A stretch of 64,000 nucleotides of DNA from Comamonas badia DSM 17552 (GTDB lineage Bacteria; Pseudomonadota; Gammaproteobacteria; Burkholderiales; Burkholderiaceae_C). Where the stretch lies: positions 1 to 64,000 of the forward strand of contig NZ_AXVM01000009.1 in assembly GCF_000484635.1 (NCBI RefSeq), read 5' to 3'. A program made the translations under genes and the position numbers. The notes beneath the pieces were generated by a model that saw only the letters and a list, made by a program, of their open reading frames with translations, ran no database searches and was not told where the DNA came from. This document shows positions 26,688 through 36,056 of the stretch, piece after piece. The stretch's first letter is position 1. Each line of letters opens with the position of its first letter.

Positions 26688-27272
26688 ATGGACTGGATCA
26701 CGCAAGCACGCTGGGCGCCGGCTCTGTTCAGTCTGCTGGGTTGTTGCCCTTCTGCCCAGGCGCTGCCGCTGCTTGTGGCTGATACTGCATCCGGCGCACG
26801 CGCGGAAATTGTGCTGGAACATCTGCGGAACCCGGCTGCTCCGCCGTTGGCGGCGCAGCGGCTGGACTTTACTGGCTGGAGCCGTCCAGGCCGTCTCGGT
26901 GCCGGATTGTCGCTGGGCGTTTGGGCAATCGATTCCGCGCCGCTTCCCACCGGTACGATGAGCGCGCCCAGCCTTTGGACGCCGCAACTGGGTGTCCACT
27001 GGCGCATGCCCCTTGCCAATCGCCTGCGGCTGAATATCTCCGGCTGGATTCCCCTGCAGGTGAACGACGCGGCGCGCAGCAGCTGGCCGCTGCAAAACCC
27101 CGATGCCGCCTATGCCGCCCGCCTTGAGGTGCAATGGAGCTCGCCGCGCTGGGGCGGGCTGATTCCAGAATATCGCGCCATTGGCGTACAGCTGCAGGGC
27201 AGCTCCTCGGGGCGGCTGCTGCTGCGCGCGCGCCATGGTGGGCCGATGATTTACTACCGGGCGAAATTTTGA
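26688..27272 (+). CDS. Exported protein of unknown function
   Basis: A 194-residue protein. ATG at 26688 has an ideal GGAGGT ribosome-binding site seven bases upstream. The signal peptide is WAPALFSLLGCCPSAQA with cleavage before LPLL. The mature part has alternating hydrophobic/aromatic stretches (LGVHWRMPLANRLRLNISGW, ARLEVQWSSPRWGGLIPEYR) and ends with aromatic IYYRAKF, a C-terminal Phe typical of outer-membrane beta-barrels. Family not recognised. It is followed by a bidirectional terminator. Confidence 0.7.
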   Translation: MDWITQARWAPALFSLLGCCPSAQALPLLVADTASGARAEIVLEHLRNPAAPPLAAQRLDFTGWSRPGRLGAGLSLGVWAIDSAPLPTGTMSAPSLWTPQLGVHWRMPLANRLRLNISGWIPLQVNDAARSSWPLQNPDAAYAARLEVQWSSPRWGGLIPEYRAIGVQLQGSSSGRLLLRARHGGPMIYYRAKF

Positions 27273-27333
27273 AGCGCCGCGCTTCCGGAAATCCTGATCT
27301 CTGCCCTTGGGGGCGATCACCACGCCGGAAACG

Positions 27334-27358
27334 AAAAAACCGCTCAAGAGCGGTTTTT
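27334..27358. terminator. Bidirectional rho-independent terminator
   Basis: Perfect palindrome AAAAACCGCTC-AA-GAGCGGTTTTT between two convergent genes, giving a U-run on either strand. It should end both the exported-protein transcript and rpsT. Confidence 0.9.
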
Positions 27359-27427
27359 CCTTCTTTCGACAGCGCACCCGTTACAAACGGCAGGCAGCAA
27401 GCTGCCCGTGCGTGCAACCTGAGATAT

Positions 27428-27727
27428 TCAGGCTGCGGTGGCCAGGGCCTTGACCTTGGCGGACAGGCGGCTCTTGTCGCGCGCGGCCTTGTTCTTGTGA
27501 AAAATGCCTTTGTCGGCGATCGAGTCAATGACCGATTGCGCCTTGGCGAAGGCTTCGGTCGCCTTGGCCTTGTCGCCCGTGAGAACGGCCTTTTCGACGT
27601 TTTTCACGAAGGTGCGGTAGCGCGAGCGCAGCGAGGTGTTGGCGGCGTTGAGCTTGACGTTTTGACGGGCGCGCTTGCGACCGGAGGCAAGGCGCGGGTT
27701 TTTCTTGACTGGCTTTCCAGAGGCCAT
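27428..27727 (-). CDS. rpsT: 30S ribosomal protein S20
   Basis: A 99-residue, lysine/arginine- and alanine-rich three-helix-bundle protein that binds 16S rRNA in the body of the 30S subunit. It begins [20 protein letters not shown] and contains [20 protein letters not shown] and [19 protein letters not shown], the classical S20 blocks. Some related S20 sequences are shorter at the N-terminus. Divergent from murJ, a common arrangement in this group. Confidence 0.97.
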   Translation of the reverse strand: MASGKPVKKNPRLASGRKRARQNVKLNAANTSLRSRYRTFVKNVEKAVLTGDKAKATEAFAKAQSVIDSIADKGIFHKNKAARDKSRLSAKVKALATAA

Positions 27728-27832
27728 GAATGAATTCCTTGTGTGTCTGTGGATGATGTCGAAAGAACCTGGGATTGTAATTCATCCCGGTTGCTTCGAA
27801 AAGTGCTGCTGCGCGCGCATACACTCGCCTCG

Positions 27833-29401
27833 GTGTCCCTGATTCGATCTGCCTCCACGGTTTCCCTGCTGACGCTGGCTTCGCGTGTGACCGGGCTTGC
27901 GCGAGATCTGCTGATGGCCGCCGTCTTTGGCGCCAGCAGCTTCACCGATGCCTTCAACGTCGCATTTCGCATTCCCAATCTCTTTCGCCGCTTGTTTGCT
28001 GAAGGCGCGTTCAGCCAGGCCTTTGTGCCAGTCCTGGCCGCGCACAGACAGGCGCATGGCGAGGCGGACACGCACCGGTTGATCGACGCCGTTGCAACGA
28101 CACTTTTGTGTGCCTTGGTCCTAACCTGCATTCTGGGTATGCTGGGGGCGCCGGCGCTGGTCTGGGCGCTGGCCAGCGGGCTGCGTCAGGAACCCGCCGG
28201 TTTTGAGGCGGCCATCTTCATGACGCGCTGGATGTTTCCCTACATCGCCTTCATGTCGTTGGTGGCGCTGGCGGCCGGCATCCTCAACACCTGGAAGCAT
28301 TTCACGGTTCCTGCTCTTACGCCGGTACTGCTCAACCTGTGCATGATCGCCGCCGCCTGGTGGGGAGCGCCACTGCTTGCAGCCAGGGGCGTAGAGCCTA
28401 TTTTCGCCATGGTCGGCGGGGTCATGGCGGGCGGCGCGCTGCAGCTCGCCGTTCAATTCCCCGCGTTGCGGCGGCTGCATCTGTTGCCGCGCATCGCACT
28501 GGGGTGGCGTCATCTTCGCGCGGCCTGGACTGATCCCGGGGTGCGGCGCATCCTCTCCCTGATGGCCCCAGCCGTTTTGGGGGTGGGCGTGGCGCAGTTG
28601 TCGCTGATGATCAATACGCAGATTGCCTCCTATCTGGCGCCTGGCAGCGTGACCTGGCTTTTCTATGCCGATCGGCTGATGGAATTTCCGACGGCGCTGC
28701 TCGGCGTGGCGCTCGGCGTCGTGCTGACACCGCAACTGGCGAGCGCCCTGGCGGGCGGCGACCAGGCGCGCTATTCGGCCATGCTCGACTGGGGCTTGCG
28801 CATGGTGGTGCTGCTGGCGGTGCCCTGCGCCGTGGGCCTGCTGGCGTTTGCGCGGCCGCTGGTGGCCACGCTGTTTCATTATGGTGCGCTGCATGGCAGC
28901 GACGTACTGCGCATCGCGGCCGCACTCATGGGATATGGAGTGGGGCTGTTGGGGCTGGTGGCGGTCAAGGTACTGGCGCCGGGCTACTATGCGAGCCAGG
29001 ACATGCGCACGCCGGTGCGCATCGCCATTGTGGTGCTGGTGATCACGCAGTTGCTGAACGTACTGCTGGTTCCCTGGCTGGCGCACGCGGGGCTTGCGCT
29101 GTCGATAGCGCTGGGCGCGCTGGTGAATGCAGGATGGCTGTTGATCGGCCTGCGGCGCAAGGGCAGTTACCGGCCGAACCCGGGCTGGGGCGCCTTTTTG
29201 ACGCGCGTGGCCGTGGCCGCCGCCGCACTGGCTTTGTGGCTGGCCTGGGGCGCGCAGCGTTTTGACTGGCTAGCGTTGAGTGCGCGGCCCCTGGAACGTG
29301 TCGGTCTGCTGGCGCTGCTGCTGGCAGGTTCGGCGATGGTGTACTTTGGCGTGTTGACCGCGTCGGGTTTGAAATGGGCGCAACTGGCGCATCGCGGATG
29401 A
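27833..29401 (+). CDS. murJ: Lipid II flippase MurJ
   Basis: A 522-residue, 14-helix MOP-superfamily protein that flips lipid II across the inner membrane for peptidoglycan synthesis. The N-terminus ASTVSLLTLASRVTGLARD and the blocks FNVAFRIPNLFRRLFAEGAF and QIASYLAPGSVTWLFYADRL are diagnostic. The GTG at 27833 (family start SLIRSASTVS) is chosen over upstream in-frame codons at 27803 and 27743, which add unrelated residues. The ribosome-binding site is weak. The stop overlaps the next start by ATGA. Confidence 0.95.
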   Translation: MSLIRSASTVSLLTLASRVTGLARDLLMAAVFGASSFTDAFNVAFRIPNLFRRLFAEGAFSQAFVPVLAAHRQAHGEADTHRLIDAVATTLLCALVLTCILGMLGAPALVWALASGLRQEPAGFEAAIFMTRWMFPYIAFMSLVALAAGILNTWKHFTVPALTPVLLNLCMIAAAWWGAPLLAARGVEPIFAMVGGVMAGGALQLAVQFPALRRLHLLPRIALGWRHLRAAWTDPGVRRILSLMAPAVLGVGVAQLSLMINTQIASYLAPGSVTWLFYADRLMEFPTALLGVALGVVLTPQLASALAGGDQARYSAMLDWGLRMVVLLAVPCAVGLLAFARPLVATLFHYGALHGSDVLRIAAALMGYGVGLLGLVAVKVLAPGYYASQDMRTPVRIAIVVLVITQLLNVLLVPWLAHAGLALSIALGALVNAGWLLIGLRRKGSYRPNPGWGAFLTRVAVAAAALALWLAWGAQRFDWLALSARPLERVGLLALLLAGSAMVYFGVLTASGLKWAQLAHRG

Positions 29402-30264
29402 AATGGACTGCACTGACCCCTCTGGAATACTTTGCATCGCTGGTGCATGGCGACACCCTGCCGCTGCTGGAGACGGTGGCGAGCCTGGCGCAGGATGATG
29501 AGCCGCGGCTGGATCTGCAGGCGCTGGTCACCGAGATGGACACGCTTTTGCACAGGCTCAGGCAGCGCTTGCCTGCGGACGCGGGCGCGCTCACCCGGCT
29601 GCGCATGCTGCACCACTATTTCTACAAGGAGCTGGGCTTTGGCGGAAACCGCAACGACTATTACGCCGCCCGCAACAGCTACCTGCACGAGGTGGTACGC
29701 ACCCGGATGGGCATACCGGTATCACTGGCGGTGCTGTGGCTGGAACTGGCGCGCGGAATCCAGTTGCGTGCCGATGGCATTTCGTTTCCGGGTCATTTCC
29801 TCCTGAAAGTGCGGTTGCCTGATGGCTATGTGGTGATCGATCCCATGAACGGGCGATCGCTCTCGCCCGAGGAGATCGGGGAGCGGCTGGAGCCGATGCG
29901 GGAGCGTCTGGGAGCGCTGTCGGAGGAAGAACTTCCGCTGGCGCTGTACCTGCAGGCGGCCTCATCCCGGGATATCGTGGGCCGTATGCTGCGCAACCTC
30001 AAGGAGATTCACCGTTCCAACGAGGACTGGGGCCGGCTGGTTGCGGTGCAGGATCGCATGCTGGTGCTCCATCCTGAAGGGTGGAGCGAATGGCGCGACC
30101 GCGGGTACGCTCATGCCCAGATCGGCAATACCGTCCAGGCTGTGCAGGATCTTGAAACCTATCTGGCGCATGCCGCCCATGCGGGCGACGTGGAGGAAGT
30201 CACACGGCTGGTGGCCCAGTTGCGCGGTGCTTCCGGTACCGGCGCAGAGCGCCGGCCCGATTGA
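29398..30264 (+). CDS. SirB1-type transglutaminase-like/TPR protein
   Basis: A 288-residue protein. The N-terminal SirB1-like domain includes LTPLEYFASLVHGD, YFYKELGFGGNRNDYYAARN, GIPVSLAVLWLELARGI and the transglutaminase-core-like ISFPGHFLLKVRLPDGYVVI, but the usual catalytic Cys is not obvious. A C-terminal TPR-like segment (GWSEWRDRGYAHAQIGNTVQ) follows. The start overlaps the murJ stop by ATGA. Molecular role of the family is not established. A 107-base dyad repeat begins on its stop codon. Confidence 0.85.
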   Translation: MKWTALTPLEYFASLVHGDTLPLLETVASLAQDDEPRLDLQALVTEMDTLLHRLRQRLPADAGALTRLRMLHHYFYKELGFGGNRNDYYAARNSYLHEVVRTRMGIPVSLAVLWLELARGIQLRADGISFPGHFLLKVRLPDGYVVIDPMNGRSLSPEEIGERLEPMRERLGALSEEELPLALYLQAASSRDIVGRMLRNLKEIHRSNEDWGRLVAVQDRMLVLHPEGWSEWRDRGYAHAQIGNTVQAVQDLETYLAHAAHAGDVEEVTRLVAQLRGASGTGAERRPD

Positions 30265-30369
30265 TACGGGTTCGCCTTCAGCCGTATAACTTCGTTGGTC
30301 AGCCTAGCCGCGCGCCAGCACTGTCTTCGGCTTCCCGCCTCGTTATCCGACCGAATGCAAACCCGTGTG
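30263..30369. repeat. Family-3 dyad repeat, copy A
   Basis: A 107-base element starting GATACGGGTTCGCCTTCAGC and ending ATGCAAACCCGTGTG. The outer arms are inverted repeats. It matches copy B at 53638-53745 along its whole length (shared blocks TTCGCCTTCA, CGTTGGT, CAGCACTG, GAATGCAAA). It fills the spacer between two convergent genes. Confidence 0.8.
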
Positions 30370-30386
30370 GGTGGTTAGCGGAGGGC

Positions 30387-30779
30387 TCAGTCCGCCTTGA
30401 CGGCCAGCACGGGGCAGGGGACGTTGAGCAAGATGTCCTGCGCCATGCTGCCCAGCAACAGCTTGCCCACGGGATTGCGCTTGCGCAGGCCGATCACGAG
30501 CACCGTGACCTGCAGGGTCTGCACCATTTCCTCGATTTCCTCGATCGCGCTGTTGCCGCGCACGAAGACCTTGAACTCCGTTTTGATCGGCAAGGTCGCC
30601 AGGCGCTCTTCCACGCGCTCGACCTCGTAGCCGCTCACGACGTTGGGGTCGTCCGAGCGACCGCCTGGGCCGGCGTTCACGACCACGAGCTGCTCATTGT
30701 TCTTGGTGGCGATTTCAATGCCTTTGTCCAGGGCGGCCTGGCCTTCGGGACGGGGGACGTAGGCGACGAGAACGGTCAT
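30387..30779 (-). CDS. Universal stress protein (UspA family)
   Basis: A 130-residue single-domain Usp. N-terminus MTVLVAYVPRPEGQAALDKG. The C-terminal nucleotide-binding signature is VIGLRKRNPVGKLLLGSMAQ followed by DILLNVPCPVLAVKA, which fits the G-x2-G-x9-G(S/T) pattern loosely. Cytosolic stress-response role by family. Monocistronic, with the AI-2E family gene 84 bases upstream on the same strand. Confidence 0.9.
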   Translation of the reverse strand: MTVLVAYVPRPEGQAALDKGIEIATKNNEQLVVVNAGPGGRSDDPNVVSGYEVERVEERLATLPIKTEFKVFVRGNSAIEEIEEMVQTLQVTVLVIGLRKRNPVGKLLLGSMAQDILLNVPCPVLAVKAD

Positions 30780-30863
30780 GGTGATACCTGCATATTTGTA
30801 GTGGATAGCAGTGCTGATTATGCAAGAAGCAATGCGTTTCAGCGCAATCGCGCCGGTGCTGGT

Positions 30864-31895
30864 TTACACCAGTCGCGCGGCCTCCAGTTCCTTCTTGGCA
30901 TAGGCGTAGAAGAGCGGTGCGGCCACCAGCCCCGCCGGGCCGAAGATGGATTCGGCCACGAACAGCACCGTGAGCAGCTCCCAGACGCGGATGTGCGTCT
31001 GCTGGCCGACCACTTTGGCGTTGATCAGGTATTCCGCCTTGTGGATCAGGATCAGGAAGCCCAGACAGGCGATTGCCGCGAGCGGCGACACCGACAGACC
31101 CACCAGCGTGATGACGGCATTGCACAGGAGGTTGCCGACGATGGGGATCAGCCCGCCGACGAAGGTCAGCATGATGAGCAAGGCGGTGTAGGGCAGCTTC
31201 AGCCCCCACAGCGGCAGCACCAGCAATAGAAAAACGGCGGTGAGCGTGGTGTTGAACGCGGCGATCCAGAACTGCGCCGTGACAATCTGGCGGAATGCCT
31301 CGCCCATGCGGGTGGCACGCAGCATCAGCTGCCGCACCAACGGCCCGCTGGCCCTTGTTTCGTGGGGCAAGGCGGCCAGGGCGCCCACGATCAGGCCGAC
31401 GTAGGCATACAGAAGTCCACCCAGCCAGGCCCGGCCCGCCAGGGCCAGTGCGCCGGCCTTGGCGCCCAGATAGCCGGCCAGCACGCGCTGGATTTCGGCT
31501 GCGCCCTCGGGCAGCTGCGCCGCGATCTCGGGCGGCAGCTTGTCACGCAGTTCCAGCACCGTGCGGGCGAGAAAATCCAGCAGCTCGCGGTACTGCTGAG
31601 GCGCTTCGATGATGTAGGAGCGCGAGTGCGAGAGCGCCAGCGCCAGCAGCAGCACAGGGGCCAGCATGACCAGCGCCGCAGCCAGGTTGTGCACCGCAAA
31701 CGGCAGGCGCCGCTGCGCCCAGTGCAGGCGCTGGTTCAGCCAGCGGGTCAGCAGGAAGGCGACGCAGGCGCTGAGCATGCCCGCCAGCAGGCCGTAGTGC
31801 ATCACGCCAAGCAGGGCACCTGCCATCAAGAGGTGGCTGGCGGCTATGGCACGGGTGCTTTCCGGCGCAATTGGACGGGTCACGGGCTGGCGCAA
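30864..31895 (-). CDS. AI-2E family transporter (PerM-like)
   Basis: A 343-residue membrane protein with about eight helices. The C-terminal PerM/YdiK-type block includes LPYTALLIMLTFVGGLIPIV, NLLCNAVITLVGLS and FGPAGLVAAPLFYAY. It starts right after purM: a TTG at 31895 abuts the purM stop and a GTG at 31883 is an alternative. Coupling with purM and divergence from hda are conserved in related betaproteobacteria. The transported substrate is unknown. Confidence 0.87.
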   Translation of the reverse strand: MRQPVTRPIAPESTRAIAASHLLMAGALLGVMHYGLLAGMLSACVAFLLTRWLNQRLHWAQRRLPFAVHNLAAALVMLAPVLLLALALSHSRSYIIEAPQQYRELLDFLARTVLELRDKLPPEIAAQLPEGAAEIQRVLAGYLGAKAGALALAGRAWLGGLLYAYVGLIVGALAALPHETRASGPLVRQLMLRATRMGEAFRQIVTAQFWIAAFNTTLTAVFLLLVLPLWGLKLPYTALLIMLTFVGGLIPIVGNLLCNAVITLVGLSVSPLAAIACLGFLILIHKAEYLINAKVVGQQTHIRVWELLTVLFVAESIFGPAGLVAAPLFYAYAKKELEAARLV

Positions 31896-32936
31896 TCAGG
31901 CAATGCTCACGGCGTCGGCGCCACGCTGCACGACGGTGCCTATGGCATAGACCGTTTCGCCCAGTGCCTGCAGGGCCGCGGCAGCCGCGGGCGCCGCGTC
32001 CGGCGACAGGATGGCCACCATGCCGATGCCATTGTTGAAAGTGCGGTTCATTTCCACGTCATCGATGCCGGCGGTGCGCTGCAGCCAGGCAAAAAGCTCG
32101 GTCCGTGGCCAGCTTCCCGCCCGTAGGTGCACGCCCAGGTGCTGCGGCAGCACGCGCGGAATGTTTTCCAGCAGACCGCCGCCCGTGATGTGTGCCAGTG
32201 CCTTGATCGGATGCTGCGCGAGGAGCGCGAGCACGCTTTTGACGTACAGCCGCGTCGGCTCCATGATGGCCTGCCGAAAAGGCTTGCCGTCAAGGTGCGT
32301 GGGGGCCTTGGTGCCGGCCCGTTCCAGGCATTTGCGCACCAGGCTGAAGCCGTTGGAGTGCACGCCGCTGGAGGCCAGGCCGAGCACGGTGTCGCCCGCC
32401 TGGACGCTGGTGCCATCGAGAATTTTCGATTTTTCGACCGCACCCACGGCAAACCCGGCCAGGTCGTATTCCCCATCGGGATACATGCCCGGCATTTCGG
32501 CGGTTTCTCCGCCGATCAAGGCACAGCCCGAGAGTTCGCAGCCACGCGCGATACCGCCGACGACGGCGGCCGCCGTATCGACATGCAGCTTGCCGCAGGC
32601 GAAGTAATCCAGAAAAAACAGCGGCTCGGCGCCCTGAACGAGCACGTCGTTGACGCTCATCGCCACCAGGTCTATGCCCACGGTGTCGTGCATGTTCCAC
32701 TCGAACGCCAGCTTGAGCTTGGTGCCCACGCCATCGGTGCCGGAGACCAGCACCGGCTCCCGATAGCGCTTGGGTACCTCAAAGAGCGCGCCGAAGCCGC
32801 CGATGCCATTGATCACGCCTTCGCGCAGCGTCTTGCGCGCGAGGGGCTTGATACGCTCCACCAGTGCGTCGCCCGCATCGATGTCGACGCCGGCGTCTTT
32901 GTAGGAAATGGGAGCTTGCGCTGCTGGGGAACTCAT
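31896..32936 (-). CDS. purM: Phosphoribosylformylglycinamidine cyclo-ligase (AIR synthetase)
   Basis: A 346-residue cytosolic enzyme that closes the imidazole ring of AIR from FGAM with ATP, step 5 of purine synthesis. PurM blocks: [94 protein letters not shown] at 32936 preferred over 32951. Full length. Divergent from hda with 167 bases between starts. Confidence 0.96.
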   Translation of the reverse strand: MSSPAAQAPISYKDAGVDIDAGDALVERIKPLARKTLREGVINGIGGFGALFEVPKRYREPVLVSGTDGVGTKLKLAFEWNMHDTVGIDLVAMSVNDVLVQGAEPLFFLDYFACGKLHVDTAAAVVGGIARGCELSGCALIGGETAEMPGMYPDGEYDLAGFAVGAVEKSKILDGTSVQAGDTVLGLASSGVHSNGFSLVRKCLERAGTKAPTHLDGKPFRQAIMEPTRLYVKSVLALLAQHPIKALAHITGGGLLENIPRVLPQHLGVHLRAGSWPRTELFAWLQRTAGIDDVEMNRTFNNGIGMVAILSPDAAPAAAAALQALGETVYAIGTVVQRGADAVSIA

Positions 32937-33103
32937 GGGCGGTGCGCGCACGTGGCGGCAGGGTGGTTGCAGGGGCAGGCGACGATTCTAGGGCAACGTA
33001 AAATCAATCATCCCGGCTTCAGCCTGCGCATCGGCAGGAAAACGCCGCGTCTCTCATTCTTCATGCACACCCTCTTGTCTTCCAACGCCGTCCGGTTTGC
33101 TCC

Positions 33104-33811
33104 ATGAAACAGTTGGCGCTCGATATCGGGCTGCCTGCCGGCCCCACGCTGGGCAATTTTCTCGCCGATGGCAATGGGCAGGCGCTGCAGTGCCTGCACG
33201 AGGGGCTGTGCCGCGAGGGCCGGGCGCAAGCGCCGGTGTACCTGTGGGGCGGCCGGGGCTGCGGCAAATCGCATCTGCTGCGGGCCAGCGTCCTGGCGCT
33301 GCAGCAGCAGGGCGCCAGGGTGGGCTGGATGGATGCCGCATCGGGCGCCCCGGGTGGTTTCGACGATGGCTGGGATGCCGTCGCCATGGACGACGTGCAT
33401 CGGTACGACGAGGCACTGCAGGAAGCGGCGTTCAACTGGTTCGTCAATGCCACCCACCCGCAGGCCGGCAGCGCGCGCTGGGTCCTGGCCGCAGGCGCCT
33501 TGCCGCCGGCGGACCTGCCGCTGCGCGACGACCTGCGCAGCCGCTTGGGCTGGGGGCAGGTGTTTCAGCTTCAGCCTCTGGACGAGGTGGGATGCCGCCA
33601 TGTGCTGCGCCAGCAGGCCCAGGAGCGTGGCATCGCCTTGCCCGACGAGGTGCTGGATTTCATGCTGGTGCGCTTTGCGCGCGACATGGGCAGCCTGGCG
33701 CAGATGCTGCGGGCGTTGGACCACTTTGCCTTGCAAGCCCGGCGGGCGGTCACCATCCCGCTGGTGCGTGCGATGCTGAACGAGGCGCCTGACGTGGCGG
33801 AGCTTGCATGA
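33104..33811 (+). CDS. hda: DnaA regulatory inactivator Hda
   Basis: A 235-residue DnaA-like AAA+ protein that, bound to the DNA-loaded sliding clamp, stimulates ATP hydrolysis by DnaA to prevent re-initiation. The N-terminal clamp-binding motif is KQLALDI; Walker A is GGRGCGKSH; the Walker B region is VAMDDVHRYD. The C-terminal lid domain is present. First of a tight operon; its stop overlaps the next start by ATGA. Confidence 0.92.
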   Translation: MKQLALDIGLPAGPTLGNFLADGNGQALQCLHEGLCREGRAQAPVYLWGGRGCGKSHLLRASVLALQQQGARVGWMDAASGAPGGFDDGWDAVAMDDVHRYDEALQEAAFNWFVNATHPQAGSARWVLAAGALPPADLPLRDDLRSRLGWGQVFQLQPLDEVGCRHVLRQQAQERGIALPDEVLDFMLVRFARDMGSLAQMLRALDHFALQARRAVTIPLVRAMLNEAPDVAELA

Positions 33812-34518
33812 CGCAGCGCGATGGCCGTGGCGCGCAGCCCCGTCTGGCCTTGTTTGATCTTGACCATACCTTGCTGCCGCTGGATTCCGACTATGAATGG
33901 GGCGAGTTCACGATCCGCGAAGGCTGGTGCGACCGCGGCGATTTCGGGCGGCGCAATGAAGCATTCTTTGCCGATTACCAGCGCGGCAGCCTGGATGTTC
34001 ACGATTACGTGCGTTTTGCGACGCAGGCGCTGCGCCGGCAGGGCCCTGGCGCTGCGCGCGCTGCCCACGCGCGCTTCATGCGCGAGGTGATAGCACCAGC
34101 CATACGCCCGCAGGCACTGGCCTTGCTGCAAAAACACCGCGACGCGGGCGACCTGGTCGTCATCATCACGGCCACCAACGAATTCGTCACGGCGCCCATT
34201 GCACAAGCGTTAAATGTTGCCAATTTGATAGCAATTGAATTGGAGCGTGGCGCCGATGGCTGGATCACCGGCGAAATCCGCGGCGTGCCGTCGATGCGCG
34301 AGGGCAAGGTCGTGCGCCTGCGCCAGTGGCTGGCCGGGCGCGGCATGGCGCTGGAGCACTGCGAATCCACTTTCTACAGCGATTCCATGAACGACCTGTC
34401 GCTGCTGCAGCTGGTCGATCACCCCGTCGCCACCAACCCCGGAGACGAGCTGCGCGCCCTGGCGCATGCGCGCGGCTGGCCCGTGCTGGATCTGTTTGCC
34501 GAACCACCTACTCCATGA
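33808..34518 (+). CDS. HAD-IB family hydrolase (SerB-like phosphatase)
   Basis: A 236-residue HAD phosphatase. Motif I is LFDLDHTLLP (nucleophile and acid Asp), motif II VVIITATNEF, motif III Lys in MREGKVVRL, and motif IV YSDSMNDLSLL. Such proteins between hda and pcnB are frequently annotated as HAD-IB hydrolases; the substrate is unknown, phosphoserine or a related phosphate ester being possible. An AT-richer stretch at 34196-34240 (CAAGCGTTAAATGTTGCC, TTTGATAGC) resembles half of a family-2 repeat. Confidence 0.9.
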   Translation: MTQRDGRGAQPRLALFDLDHTLLPLDSDYEWGEFTIREGWCDRGDFGRRNEAFFADYQRGSLDVHDYVRFATQALRRQGPGAARAAHARFMREVIAPAIRPQALALLQKHRDAGDLVVIITATNEFVTAPIAQALNVANLIAIELERGADGWITGEIRGVPSMREGKVVRLRQWLAGRGMALEHCESTFYSDSMNDLSLLQLVDHPVATNPGDELRALAHARGWPVLDLFAEPPTP

Positions 34519-36056
34519 TCAAGACCTTCATCGACAAATTGCTGGGCAAGCGCACCGGCAGCAAAAACCCCTTCGGCAGGCGCGAAGAAGTGCCCGAGAG
34601 CGTGCACCACATCGATCCGGCGCTGGTGGACAAGCGCGCGGCAGAAGTGGTGCGCACGCTCAAGCAGGCGGGCTTTGAGGCCTACATCGTCGGCGGCGCG
34701 GTGCGCGATCTGCTGCTGGGCCTCAAGCCCAAGGACTTCGACGTGGCGACCAACGCCACGCCCGAGCAGGTCAAGGGGCTGTTCCGGCGTGCCTTCATCA
34801 TCGGCCGGCGTTTTCGCATCGTGCATGTGGTGCACGGCCGCGGGCGCGAGCATGAGGTGATCGAGGTATCGACGTTTCGCGCCTATCTGGACAACGCGGC
34901 GGCGGAGCAGGTGCGGGGCAACGAGAAAACCGGCAAGGCCGAGCTCGCTGGGCTGCGCCATGCGGTGGATGCCAGTGGCCGCGTGCTGCGCGACAACGTC
35001 TGGGGGCCGCAGGAAGAAGACGCCGCGCGGCGCGATTTCACCGTCAACGCGCTTTATTACGACCCGGAAACGCAGATCGTGGTGGACTACCACAAGGGCA
35101 TCCAGGACGCGCACAAGCGCGTGCTGCGCATGATCGGCGATCCGGCCACGCGCTTTCACGAAGACCCGGTGCGCATCATCCGCGCCGCGCGCTTTGCCGC
35201 CAAGCTGGGCGTGCGCGGCTTCACGCTGGAGCCGCGCACCGCCAAACCGCTGGTGGCGTGCGAGCCGCTGCTGCGCGACATTCCGCAAAGCCGTTTGTTC
35301 GACGAGATGCTCAAGCTGCTGCAGACCGGGCATGCGCTGGCTTCGGTGGAGCAGTTGCGCAAGCTGGGGCTGGAACGCGGCATCTACCCGCTGCTGGACG
35401 TGGTGGTGGAGCGCGCCGAGCTGCCGCTGGTGCATGCGGTGCTGCTCGACACCGACAGGCGCGTGGGCGAAGGCAAGGCGGTGGCGCCGAGCTTTCTGCT
35501 CTCCTGCGTGCTCTGGCCGGATGTGAAGGCGGGCTGGGAGCGCCACCAGGGACGGGGCGAGCATGCCTTTCCGGCGCTGCAGGCGGCGATCGACGAGGTG
35601 TTTGCCCAGCGTATCGGCGACATCTCCGGCCGCGGCAAGCTGGCGGCCGACATGCGCGAAATCTGGGTCATGCAGCCGCGCTTTGAAAAGCGCTCCGGCC
35701 AGAGCGCGCTGAGCATGGTGGCGCACATCCGCTTTCGCGCGGGGTTTGATTTTCTGCGCCTGCGCGCCGACAGCGGCGAAGTGGCTGAGGAATTGGTGGC
35801 CTGGTGGCAGCAATTCTCCATGGCCGATGATGCGCGCCGCCAGGACATGCTCGATCAGGTGCGCGATGAACAGCGCCAGCGCCAGCGCGCGCAGCCGCGC
35901 CGGTCTGCCCCGGTGGCGCCCGCCGCGCACGCGATGTCTGCGGCGGCTGCACCCGAGGGCGCTGACGGCGCGCTGCAGGTGGCGGCGAAGAAGCGCAGGC
36001 GCCGCCGCCGCAAGCCCTCGGCAGACGGGGGTGGCGGCGAGGCGGCGCCCGAGTGA
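34515..36056 (+). CDS. pcnB: Poly(A) polymerase PcnB
   Basis: A 513-residue nucleotidyltransferase that adds 3' poly(A) tails to RNA and promotes decay. The class-II NTase head has VGGAVRDLLLGLKPKDFDVA (two catalytic Asp) and RRDFTVNALYYDPE. The RNA-binding block is FHEDPVRIIRAARFAAKLG. It has a basic, low-complexity C-terminal tail (AKKRRRRRRKPS) typical of PcnB. ATG at 34515 overlaps the HAD stop. The stop overlaps the GTG of folK. Confidence 0.95.
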   Translation: MIKTFIDKLLGKRTGSKNPFGRREEVPESVHHIDPALVDKRAAEVVRTLKQAGFEAYIVGGAVRDLLLGLKPKDFDVATNATPEQVKGLFRRAFIIGRRFRIVHVVHGRGREHEVIEVSTFRAYLDNAAAEQVRGNEKTGKAELAGLRHAVDASGRVLRDNVWGPQEEDAARRDFTVNALYYDPETQIVVDYHKGIQDAHKRVLRMIGDPATRFHEDPVRIIRAARFAAKLGVRGFTLEPRTAKPLVACEPLLRDIPQSRLFDEMLKLLQTGHALASVEQLRKLGLERGIYPLLDVVVERAELPLVHAVLLDTDRRVGEGKAVAPSFLLSCVLWPDVKAGWERHQGRGEHAFPALQAAIDEVFAQRIGDISGRGKLAADMREIWVMQPRFEKRSGQSALSMVAHIRFRAGFDFLRLRADSGEVAEELVAWWQQFSMADDARRQDMLDQVRDEQRQRQRAQPRRSAPVAPAAHAMSAAAAPEGADGALQVAAKKRRRRRRKPSADGGGGEAAPE